From contig FR899704.1 of NCBI GenBank assembly GCA_000437275.1, forward strand, positions 45,799 to 56,367: a stretch of DNA of 10,569 nucleotides, in the 5' to 3' direction. The stretch comes from Clostridium sp. CAG:411 (GTDB taxonomy: Bacteria > Bacillota > Clostridia > Lachnospirales > Lachnospiraceae). Below the pieces are notes generated by a model. It saw nothing but the letters and a program-made list of their open reading frames with translations, ran no database searches and was not told the DNA's origin. Positions 4,646 through 10,569 of this stretch are shown in pieces. Both the position numbers and the translations under genes were made by a program. The number at the start of each line of letters is the position of its first letter. Position 1 is the stretch's first letter.

Positions 4646-6523
4646 CTAAACCTCTTCCGAGTTCTCTACCGACACAGTGTTTGCAGTTTCCTCCTGCTCT
4701 TTCTCTCCAAAAAGAGCCTCAAATTCTTCTCTTGTAATACGTTCTTTTTCTATCAGCAGTGCTGCACAACTGTGAAGTACATCAATATGCTCTTCTAACA
4801 ATTGTCTTGCTTTTGTATAGCAGTCATCCATAATGAATTTTACTTCTTTATCAATTATAACTGCTGTCTCTTCACTAAACTTCTTTGCATGACCTAAATC
4901 TCTTCCAAGGAATACTTCGTCATCATCATCTGCCTCATAATTGATCAAACCAATCTTATGAGAAAAACCGTATTTAGTAACCATAGCTCTTGCCTGTGCT
5001 GTCGCCTGCTTAATATCCTGAGATGCTCCAGTTGTAATGTCATCTAAAATCATTTCCTCTGCAATTCTTCCACCTAGGCATACAATAATATCCTGTAGCA
5101 TCTTTCCTTTTGTATTAAACATTTCATCTCGTTCTGGCAATGGCATCGTATAACCAGCAGCACCATTTCCTGTTGGAATAATAGATACCAAATGAACCGG
5201 TCCAACATCTGGTAACACATGGAATAAAATTGCATGTCCAGCTTCATGGTATGCTGTAATTCTTTTTTCCTTATCAGAAATAATACGACTTCTCTTTTCT
5301 GTACCAATTCCTACTTTAATAAAGGATTTATTAATATCTTCCTGTACAATATAGGCACGATCTTCTCTAGCTGCACGAATTGCTGATTCATTTAACAAGT
5401 TTTCCAAATCTGCACCAGTGTATCCAGCAGTTGTCTGCGCCAAATTCTGTAAGTTTACATCTTCACCTAATGGCTTATTCTTAGCATGTACTTTTAAAAT
5501 TTCCTCCCTACCCTTTACATCCGGACGTCCTACATTTACTTTTCTGTCAAATCTTCCCGGACGAAGAATCGCAGGGTCAAGAATATCTACACGGTTGGTC
5601 GCTGCCATTACGATAATACCTTCATTGACACCAAAACCATCCATCTCAACTAACATCTGGTTCAAGGTCTGCTCTCTCTCATCATGACCGCCGCCCAAAC
5701 CAGAACCTCTTCTTCTGGCTACTGCATCAATCTCATCAATAAATACAATACATGGTGCATTTTTCTTTGCATCCTCAAATAAGTCTCTTACTCGCGATGC
5801 ACCTACACCAACAAACATTTCCACGAAATCAGAACCTGAAATACTAAAAAATGGTACGCCTGCCTCTCCTGCAACTGCCTTTGCAAGTAACGTCTTACCT
5901 GTTCCCGGAGGACCTACTAAAATAACACCTTTTGGTATTCTTGCACCTACCGCAGTATATTTTTTAGGTGCTTTTAAGAAATCAACAATTTCTTTTAACT
6001 CTTCTTTTTCTTCTTCCAGACCTGCCACATCTGCAAATCTCACTTTTGCATCCGCGTCAGTTGACATCTTGGCACGACTCTTACCAAAATTCATCATTTT
6101 GCTGTTTCCGCCACCACTTGCACCCATCTGACTGGAAAGAAACATCATAACAATAAAAAATATTAAAAGTGCAAATATATATGGCATCAGTGAAGATAAC
6201 AGACTCTCACCCTCCACATCTGAAACGGAGTAAATTCCCGTTTGAATCTCATCCAGGGATGCCTCCACATCATTTACATTTGACACTGCATAACTCTTTC
6301 GCGTTCCCGACTTTAATTCTACTACAACCTCACCGGTTGGTACTTCCTTATTTTGTTTGATTACAACAGAGGAAACTTTATCCTTTTTAACATCTTTAAG
6401 AAGATCCGCTGTATTGTAATTCTGGGACTGTCCCTGAAACATTTTTTCAGAATATGTTACTGCTACCAATATACATATAATTGCAAAAATGTAAAAGAAC
6501 ACTACACGCCCTTGCTTCTTCAT
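4646..6523 (-). CDS. ftsH: ATP-dependent zinc metalloprotease FtsH
   Basis: FtsH is a membrane-anchored hexameric AAA+ protease that degrades misfolded membrane proteins and selected regulators. The 625-residue protein has two transmembrane segments (about 7-25 and 112-130) flanking an extracytoplasmic domain. The AAA domain follows: Walker A GPPGTGKT (204-211), Walker B IVFIDEID (259-266) and the second region of homology around 308-327 with RPGRFDR. The peptidase domain carries HEAGH (426-430) and the third zinc ligand Asp503 in TTGASQD. The C-terminus is acidic and ends NSEEV. The start is set at 6523, where AAAGGAGGT precedes ATG by six bases; a longer frame reaches 6658 but overlaps the end of tilS without a ribosome site. 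It follows tilS by 76 bases and is probably co-transcribed with it. All key residues are intact. Confidence 0.98.
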   Translation of the reverse strand: MKKQGRVVFFYIFAIICILVAVTYSEKMFQGQSQNYNTADLLKDVKKDKVSSVVIKQNKEVPTGEVVVELKSGTRKSYAVSNVNDVEASLDEIQTGIYSVSDVEGESLLSSLMPYIFALLIFFIVMMFLSSQMGASGGGNSKMMNFGKSRAKMSTDADAKVRFADVAGLEEEKEELKEIVDFLKAPKKYTAVGARIPKGVILVGPPGTGKTLLAKAVAGEAGVPFFSISGSDFVEMFVGVGASRVRDLFEDAKKNAPCIVFIDEIDAVARRRGSGLGGGHDEREQTLNQMLVEMDGFGVNEGIIVMAATNRVDILDPAILRPGRFDRKVNVGRPDVKGREEILKVHAKNKPLGEDVNLQNLAQTTAGYTGADLENLLNESAIRAAREDRAYIVQEDINKSFIKVGIGTEKRSRIISDKEKRITAYHEAGHAILFHVLPDVGPVHLVSIIPTGNGAAGYTMPLPERDEMFNTKGKMLQDIIVCLGGRIAEEMILDDITTGASQDIKQATAQARAMVTKYGFSHKIGLINYEADDDDEVFLGRDLGHAKKFSEETAVIIDKEVKFIMDDCYTKARQLLEEHIDVLHSCAALLIEKERITREEFEALFGEKEQEETANTVSVENSEEV

Positions 6524-6543
6524 CTTTCTACCTCCTTTTATGC

Positions 6544-6565
6544 TTACCATTTGCCATTCTGGTAA
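6544..6565. repeat. Inverted repeat in the tilS-ftsH gap
   Basis: TTACCA (6544-6549) and TGGTAA (6560-6565) flank a 10-base spacer just upstream of the ftsH Shine-Dalgarno. This is the only structure seen in the 76-base gap. It could be an operator or an mRNA hairpin, but six base pairs in AT-rich DNA may be chance. It does not resemble a CtsR heptad repeat. Confidence 0.3.
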
Positions 6566-6599
6566 TAGTTTTATTTGTACGCTTTTTATAAGTTTTTCA

Positions 6600-8027
6600 C
6601 TACTCTTCTGAATCCAAAAATTCCATTGAAATTTCCCATATTCGTTCCGTGTTATCACTCACTTTGTAGTATTCACTTACTCGTACCCCCGGTATCCACA
6701 AAACATGACTTCCATCTGCCACAATCCACATATGTTTCTGTTCTCTGGCTGATATTTTAGCATCTTTACAAGCTTTGCTGGCCGATTTATGATGTCCCGC
6801 CAAATCAATCTGTAAATAATCTCCCTTTTGCATTTTTCGTAAATAAACCGTATTTTCTATTTTATCATAATCAAACCATTTCGTACAGTTTTTTCTAAGT
6901 ATTTTTTCTTGAACCTTATGGTTTTCTTTCTCTTTTTCTCTATTCGTGAAACAAGTTTTTAAAACAATGCTTCCATCTGCTAATTGGCTTATTCCTTCTT
7001 TTTGAATCAAAATCTGCGGTACTTCTTCTTGCTTCTCCTCTATCCCTGTCTTCTCAAATAGCAGAGCATCATGTTCTTTCCAGACTGTTATTTCATAAGG
7101 AAGCATTTGCTTTTTTCCTACCTGCTTATCAATTAGTGCAATTGTATTCATTATATGCTTTTTGTCTATATTTTTATGCTGCCCAGATAAATTTTCCAAA
7201 ACTTTTTTTATAACCCACTGCTTTTTAATCTGCATTTCTTCTCTAAAAAGCAATAAATTAAGACGATATTGCTGTTCAGATTCTTTTTTTACCATTTTTT
7301 TATAAGAAAGATTTCCCTGTTGCTCCAAATATTCTGCAAGTTCTCCAAAATCTCTTGCTGCCTCTGATAAATGTTCCACTACCTGTGCATTTACCTGCTC
7401 TTTTAATATAGGAATAATCTGATTTCGAATGCGGTTTCGTAAATATTTATTTTCAAAATTTGTTCTGTCTGTTCGATACTCCTGCTTTCTACATTTTAAA
7501 TCTGCTTCTATTTCCTCCCTTGTCACGCATAAAAATGGACGGATTATATTTCCACTTACCGGTCGCATCCCTGCGGCTCCTGCCACACTGGTACCTCTGC
7601 ACAAATGGTGTAGTACCGTTTCTGCCTGATCGTTTTTATGATGTGCCACTGCAATTTTTCCCTGCAATTTTTCTTTTCTAATCTTCTCAAAACAATCATA
7701 ACGAATTTTTCTACCTGCTTCTTCCTCTGACATTCCTTTTGCTCTTGCAACCTCTGCCACATCCACGCTTTTTACAAAAAGCGGTATTTGCAATTTAGCG
7801 CAAAGTTCCCGAACAAATTGTTCATCTTGTTTTGCCTCTTCTCCTCGTAAGTTATGATTTACATGCACTGCCTGCAAGGAAAGTTCAAATTCTTCCTGTA
7901 AACTTTTCAAAAGAAAAAGCAAACAAATCGAATCTGCTCCACCAGATAGACCTATGATTATCGTATCTTTCTTCCGAAGCATTTGATATTCTTTTATATA
8001 CTGTAACACCTTCTGTCTAAATTCCAT
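6600..8027 (-). CDS. tilS: tRNA(Ile)-lysidine synthase TilS
   Basis: TilS modifies C34 of the CAU-anticodon isoleucine tRNA to lysidine, using ATP and lysine, so that it reads AUA and not AUG; it is essential in most bacteria. The 475-residue protein has the N-type ATP pyrophosphatase P-loop SGGADS (28-33), HVNHNLRG (55-62), EEEAGRKIRYDCF (101-113) and the AHHKNDQAETVLHHLCRG motif (128-145). A helical middle region follows, then a C-terminal TilS domain (about 390-465, including GDYLQ and HHKSASK). The start at 8027 has GGGAGG five bases upstream. Longer frames starting at 8048 or 8051 lack a site, and 8027 fits the family N-terminus. It leads the tilS-ftsH pair; the hypoxanthine phosphoribosyltransferase gene often found between them is absent. 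Confidence 0.97.
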   Translation of the reverse strand: MEFRQKVLQYIKEYQMLRKKDTIIIGLSGGADSICLLFLLKSLQEEFELSLQAVHVNHNLRGEEAKQDEQFVRELCAKLQIPLFVKSVDVAEVARAKGMSEEEAGRKIRYDCFEKIRKEKLQGKIAVAHHKNDQAETVLHHLCRGTSVAGAAGMRPVSGNIIRPFLCVTREEIEADLKCRKQEYRTDRTNFENKYLRNRIRNQIIPILKEQVNAQVVEHLSEAARDFGELAEYLEQQGNLSYKKMVKKESEQQYRLNLLLFREEMQIKKQWVIKKVLENLSGQHKNIDKKHIMNTIALIDKQVGKKQMLPYEITVWKEHDALLFEKTGIEEKQEEVPQILIQKEGISQLADGSIVLKTCFTNREKEKENHKVQEKILRKNCTKWFDYDKIENTVYLRKMQKGDYLQIDLAGHHKSASKACKDAKISAREQKHMWIVADGSHVLWIPGVRVSEYYKVSDNTERIWEISMEFLDSEE

Positions 8028-8074
8028 TGTTTCCTCCCGTTTCTCCATCAAACTGCGTTCTTCTCGCTATTTTT

Positions 8075-8103
8075 ATCATACCTTTCTTTTCTATAGAAGT
8101 CAA
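8075..8103 (-). promoter_or_regulatory. Sigma-A promoter of tilS-ftsH
   Basis: TTGACT (8098-8103) and TATGAT (8075-8080) are separated by exactly 17 bases. The predicted start near 8068 gives a leader of about 40 bases before the tilS ATG at 8027. The promoter diverges from those of metY. Confidence 0.85.
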
Positions 8104-8163
8104 AAAACTTGAAACATACATATGCAAAATTTTCTTACCAATCAAACGTAACCTTCCTGTCTG

Positions 8164-8192
8164 TTGCATTCTTTATTTTAATCCCTTATAAT
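8164..8192 (+). promoter_or_regulatory. Upstream sigma-A promoter candidate for metY
   Basis: TTGCAT (8164-8169), a 17-base spacer and a perfect TATAAT (8187-8192). A start near 8199 would give metY a leader of about 170 bases containing both the AT palindrome and the nested stem structure described below. Confidence 0.65.
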
Positions 8193-8205
8193 AATAGCAG
8201 TTATT

Positions 8206-8219
8206 TAATATTAATATTA
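8206..8219. repeat. 14-bp perfect AT palindrome upstream of metY
   Basis: TAATATTAATATTA reads the same on both strands and sits between the two metY promoter candidates, 14 bases before the -35 of the downstream one. It is flanked by AATAG and CTATT, which are also complementary. It could be a repressor or LysR-type activator site, but such palindromes occur by chance in AT-rich DNA. Confidence 0.4.
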
Positions 8220-8233
8220 CTATTCCTAGTACT

Positions 8234-8263
8234 TTGCTATGTTTTATATTGCAATGATAATAC
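8234..8263 (+). promoter_or_regulatory. Downstream promoter candidate for metY
   Basis: TTGCTA (8234-8239), an 18-base spacer and TAATAC (8258-8263) preceded by TGA, an extended -10. A start near 8270 would still place the nested stem structure in the transcript. Either this or the upstream candidate, or both, may be used. Confidence 0.5.
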
Positions 8264-8286
8264 ACATTAGGAACAAATACATACTA

Positions 8287-8345
8287 TAACAGAAAAAATC
8301 AAATAACGATAGACAGCTATCGTGAACATGCGATTTTAACTGTTA
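8287..8345 (+). promoter_or_regulatory. Nested three-helix stem in the metY 5' leader
   Basis: Three helices nest inside one another: TAACAG (8287-8292) with CTGTTA (8340-8345); AAAATC (8295-8300) with GATTTT (8332-8337); and ACGATAG (8306-8312) with CTATCGT (8317-8323) around an ACAG loop. Internal loops are AA/AA and aaata/gaacatgc. It ends 15 bases before the ribosome site. It is not a SAM-I riboswitch or T-box by eye. It may be an unassigned cis-regulatory RNA, or the inner palindrome may be a DNA operator. Confidence 0.5.
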
Positions 8346-8370
8346 CATCTTTTAAGAAATGGAGGATTTT

Positions 8371-9663
8371 ATGAAAGACTATTCTATGAACACAAAATGC
8401 GTACAGGCTGGTTACACACCTGGAAATGGTGAACCAAGACAAATTCCAATTATTCAATCCACTACCTTTAAATATGATACCAGCGAGGATATGGGAAAAT
8501 TATTCGATTTAGAGGCGGAAGGTTATTTTTATACAAGACTGCAAAATCCCACAAATGACCATGTTGCAGCAAAGATTGCTGCTTTAGAAGGCGGTACAGC
8601 AGCTATGCTTACTTCTTCCGGTCAGGCTGCTAATTTCTTTGCCATCTTTAATATTTGTGAATGTGGAGATCATATTGTTGCTTCCTCTTCTATTTATGGC
8701 GGAACCTTCAACTTACTCTCTGTCACTATGGCAAAGATGGGAATTGAAGTTACTTTTGTTTCTCCAGATTGCTCCGAAGAAGAATTACATGCTGCATTTA
8801 AAGAAAATACCAAAGTCGTATTCGGTGAAACCATTGCTAATCCTGCCCTTACTGTTCTGGATATTGAAAAATTTGCAAACGCCGCTCATGCACATGGTGT
8901 TCCTTTGGTTGTTGACAACACGTTCCCTACTCCAATTAACTGTCAACCAATTAAATGGGGTGCCGATATTGTAACCCATTCCACCACAAAATATATGGAC
9001 GGTCATGGAGCTGCGGTAGGTGGTGCCATTATAGATTCTGGAAACTTTGATTGGATGGCACATGCTGATAAATTTCCAGGCTTATGTACTCCAGACGAAT
9101 CCTACCATGGTATTACTTATGCAGAAAAATTTGGAAAAGAAGGAGCATTTATTACAAAATGTACTTCTCAGCTTATGCGTGATCTGGGATGTATCCAATC
9201 TCCTCAACACGCATTTATCTTAAATTTAGGATTAGAGTCCCTTCATGTCAGAATGCCACGCCATGTAGAAAACGGACAGGCTGTAGCAGAATTTTTACAA
9301 AACCAGCCAGAAGTGTCTTATGTACATTATCCAACTCTTGCTGGTAACAAATACTATGATTTAGCCAAAAAATATCTTCCAAACGGAGGATGCGGTGTTG
9401 TTTCCTTTGAATTAAAAGGTGGTCGAAAAGCAGCAGAAGCATTTATGAAAAACTTAAAACTTGCTGCTATTGAAACACATGTGGCAGATGCAAGAACCTG
9501 CTGTCTTAATCCTGCAACCTCCACACACCGCCAAATGAATGACGAACAGCTTGCTGCCGCTGGCATACCAGCAGGACTAATTCGTATTTCTTGCGGACTA
9601 GAAGATAAAGAAGATCTAATCGCTGACTTAAAACAAGCTCTAGAAAGCATTTCCGCAAAATAG
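8371..9663 (+). CDS. metY: O-acetylhomoserine sulfhydrylase (aminocarboxypropyltransferase), PLP-dependent
   Basis: This enzyme makes homocysteine from O-acetylhomoserine and sulfide, or uses other thiols, feeding methionine synthesis in the cytoplasm. The 430-residue protein is a complete Cys/Met-metabolism PLP enzyme: YFYTRLQNPT (Tyr52-Thr61, containing the phosphate-contacting Tyr/Arg), SSGQAA (82-87), SSIYGGTFNL (106-115), VVDNTF with Asp182 under the cofactor, and THSTTKYMDGHG with Lys207 as the Schiff-base lysine. The insertion around 225-255 (DKFPGLCTPDESYHG) and the overall length favour MetY over cystathionine gamma-synthase or beta-lyase, which are nearer 380-400 residues. The start at 8371 lies five bases after GGAGG; an in-frame ATG at 8359 overlaps that site and is rejected. 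It stands alone, behind its own promoters and a structured leader. Confidence 0.94.
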   Translation: MKDYSMNTKCVQAGYTPGNGEPRQIPIIQSTTFKYDTSEDMGKLFDLEAEGYFYTRLQNPTNDHVAAKIAALEGGTAAMLTSSGQAANFFAIFNICECGDHIVASSSIYGGTFNLLSVTMAKMGIEVTFVSPDCSEEELHAAFKENTKVVFGETIANPALTVLDIEKFANAAHAHGVPLVVDNTFPTPINCQPIKWGADIVTHSTTKYMDGHGAAVGGAIIDSGNFDWMAHADKFPGLCTPDESYHGITYAEKFGKEGAFITKCTSQLMRDLGCIQSPQHAFILNLGLESLHVRMPRHVENGQAVAEFLQNQPEVSYVHYPTLAGNKYYDLAKKYLPNGGCGVVSFELKGGRKAAEAFMKNLKLAAIETHVADARTCCLNPATSTHRQMNDEQLAAAGIPAGLIRISCGLEDKEDLIADLKQALESISAK

Positions 9664-9692
9664 AATTTCTATTGGCGATTTCTCTCACAACA

Positions 9693-9747
9693 TCCTCCTC
9701 TTTTATGCTATAATTATAATGCTATTACAAAAGAGGGGGATTTTTTT
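9693..9747 (+). terminator. metY terminator overlapping the promoter and ribosome site of the next gene
   Basis: TCCTCCTCTTTT (9693-9704) pairs with AAAAGAGGGGGA (9729-9740), giving 12 pairs including one U-G, around a 24-base loop. It is followed at once by seven Ts (9741-9747). In transcripts from metY this is a strong intrinsic terminator and also hides the GAGGGGG ribosome site. The same Ts form the spacer to the ATG at 9748. Confidence 0.8.
9706..9714 (+). promoter_or_regulatory. Extended -10 promoter inside the terminator loop
   Basis: TGCTATAAT (9706-9714) is a perfect extended -10; a second TATAAT follows directly at 9715-9720. The -35 position (CACAAC, 9686-9691) is poor, as is common with extended -10 promoters. 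Starting near 9721, the RNA would omit the left arm of the terminator, leaving its ribosome site free. Confidence 0.6.
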
Positions 9748-10569
9748 ATGTTTAAAAATAATGTAATAAAACGAATTGGTCTATTCTGGCTTTCAGTCAG
9801 CATTGTATTATCGGCTGCAAATTACGAAGCATTTGCTAATACCATTTCAAATACAATCCACGCTGCTACCAGTCATGATTCTACAAAAGAAAATACCACA
9901 GAAATAAATGCAAATGAAGATGATTATTATATAGTAGGCACTCGACTGATGGAATACAAAGGTTCTGATACAGAGCTAGTACTGCCAGAAGGAATTACCG
10001 CAATTGATCGAATTGCCTTTTGGGGTTCTTCTGTGGCAAAAGTTGTCTTACCTAACACAGTTACGCAGATTGATACTGCTGCATTTGGAGAATGTACCAG
10101 TCTGGAATCAATCTTTATTCCACCTTCTGTAAAAAGGATTTCCAAAGATGCTTTCATCTATTCTGCAAAACTCAAAACAATTGCAGGCGTAGAAAACAGT
10201 TATGCGGAAACCTTTGCTGCCGAAAACAATTATACATTTCTTCCATCTACCTTGATTCGTGCCTCAAAAAAAGATTTTTCAACAGCACCATATTTGGCTA
10301 TTTTAGATTCTATTCTAACAAAGGATAGTTATTCTATATCTTATAAGCAATTTAACTTTCAAAATGAGGATAACTGGTATCTTCCTTTTATCAACACAAA
10401 AAAAGTATCTGCCATTTGTATCTTAGCATCCCTTCCAGTTCCAGCATGGCTGTACGAATCCCATGTTGAAACAGGCACCTGTAAATATAATGATTTATTC
10501 GGATGCTATGGATATGATGATACCACTGAACAATTTACAGATTTATCCAATGGTTTAGTGGCAGGTACT
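9748..10569 (+). CDS. Exported BspA-type leucine-rich-repeat protein, 3' end beyond window
   Basis: The frame is open from ATG 9748 to the window edge, 274 codons with no stop, so only the N-terminal part is seen. Residues 1-30 form a signal peptide (basic KR, hydrophobic core, likely cleavage after AFA in NYEAFANT). After a Thr/Asn-rich linker, residues about 66-135 carry two to three BspA-type (LRR_5) repeats with the pattern LxLPxxxTxIxxxAF: LVLPEGITAIDRIAFW, VVLPNTVTQIDTAAFGECTSL and IFIPPSVKRISKDAF. These repeats are typical of surface or secreted proteins of gut Firmicutes. Residues about 170-274 form another region that I cannot assign, with three cysteines near its end (CKYNDLFGC and an earlier ICIL). 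The ribosome site GAGGGGG with a T-rich spacer sets the start. Confidence 0.85.
   Translation, partial: MFKNNVIKRIGLFWLSVSIVLSAANYEAFANTISNTIHAATSHDSTKENTTEINANEDDYYIVGTRLMEYKGSDTELVLPEGITAIDRIAFWGSSVAKVVLPNTVTQIDTAAFGECTSLESIFIPPSVKRISKDAFIYSAKLKTIAGVENSYAETFAAENNYTFLPSTLIRASKKDFSTAPYLAILDSILTKDSYSISYKQFNFQNEDNWYLPFINTKKVSAICILASLPVPAWLYESHVETGTCKYNDLFGCYGYDDTTEQFTDLSNGLVAGT

Noticed and set aside
4511..4798. Plus-strand frame of 95 codons overlapping the 3' end of ftsH
   Set aside because: Cysteine- and phenylalanine-rich shadow of the ftsH antisense strand with no ribosome binding site.
6524..6658. N-terminal extension of FtsH starting inside tilS
   Set aside because: The extra 45 residues are not FtsH-like and lie over the tilS 3' end. 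AAAGGAGGT directly precedes ATG 6523.
8052..8370. SAM-I riboswitch or T-box upstream of metY
   Set aside because: Neither the SAM-I core nor the T-box AGGGTGGNACCGCG-type motif is present.
8359..8370. metY start at the upstream in-frame ATG
   Set aside because: That ATG overlaps the GGAGG ribosome site of the ATG at 8371.
1..10569. CRISPR array, insertion sequence, tRNA or prophage features
   Set aside because: No spaced direct repeats, transposase or integrase motifs, or cloverleaf candidates were seen on either strand. The tRNA check was by eye only.

Overview
The window looks like chromosomal DNA from a low-GC Gram-positive bacterium, most likely a gut Clostridia of the Lachnospiraceae type. 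This rests on the rpsF-ssb-rpsR and tilS-ftsH gene orders, strong AAGGAGG ribosome binding sites, AT-rich spacers, a clostridial-style cyclic-di-GMP-I riboswitch, a cytoplasmic GH13 amylase and a BspA-type leucine-rich-repeat exported protein. The genus cannot be fixed from sequence alone. I see no insertion sequence, tRNA, rRNA, CRISPR array or phage gene.

Layout from left to right. Positions 88-1288 (minus strand) hold the rpsF-ssb-rpsR operon (ribosomal S6, SSB, ribosomal S18), with a near-consensus promoter and a hairpin-bearing leader. Positions 1320-3542 hold a 707-residue neopullulanase-like GH13 enzyme with its own promoter. Positions 3444-3840 are non-coding, with a strong minus-strand terminator, several inverted repeats and a candidate small transcript. 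Positions 3841-4487 hold the most interesting unit: a c-di-GMP-I riboswitch, an intrinsic terminator and a 106-residue exported protein of unknown function. Positions 4646-8103 hold tilS-ftsH on the minus strand behind a good promoter. Positions 8104-8370 are the control region for metY, with two possible promoters and a nested stem structure. Positions 8371-9663 (plus strand) encode MetY, O-acetylhomoserine sulfhydrylase. From 9748 a signal-peptide LRR protein runs off the right edge.

Most of the genes are housekeeping: translation and DNA replication support, tRNA decoding plus membrane proteolysis, and methionine/cysteine synthesis, with starch-oligosaccharide breakdown beside them. The accessory interest lies in regulation. 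A second messenger controls a tiny surface or secreted protein. The metY leader is structured. At the metY/LRR junction, one 55-bp stretch can serve as terminator of the upstream gene and as promoter, ribosome binding site and spacer of the downstream gene.

Several starts are set here by Shine-Dalgarno position rather than by the longest reading frame: rpsF 1180, the small exported protein 4161, ftsH 6523, tilS 8027 and metY 8371.
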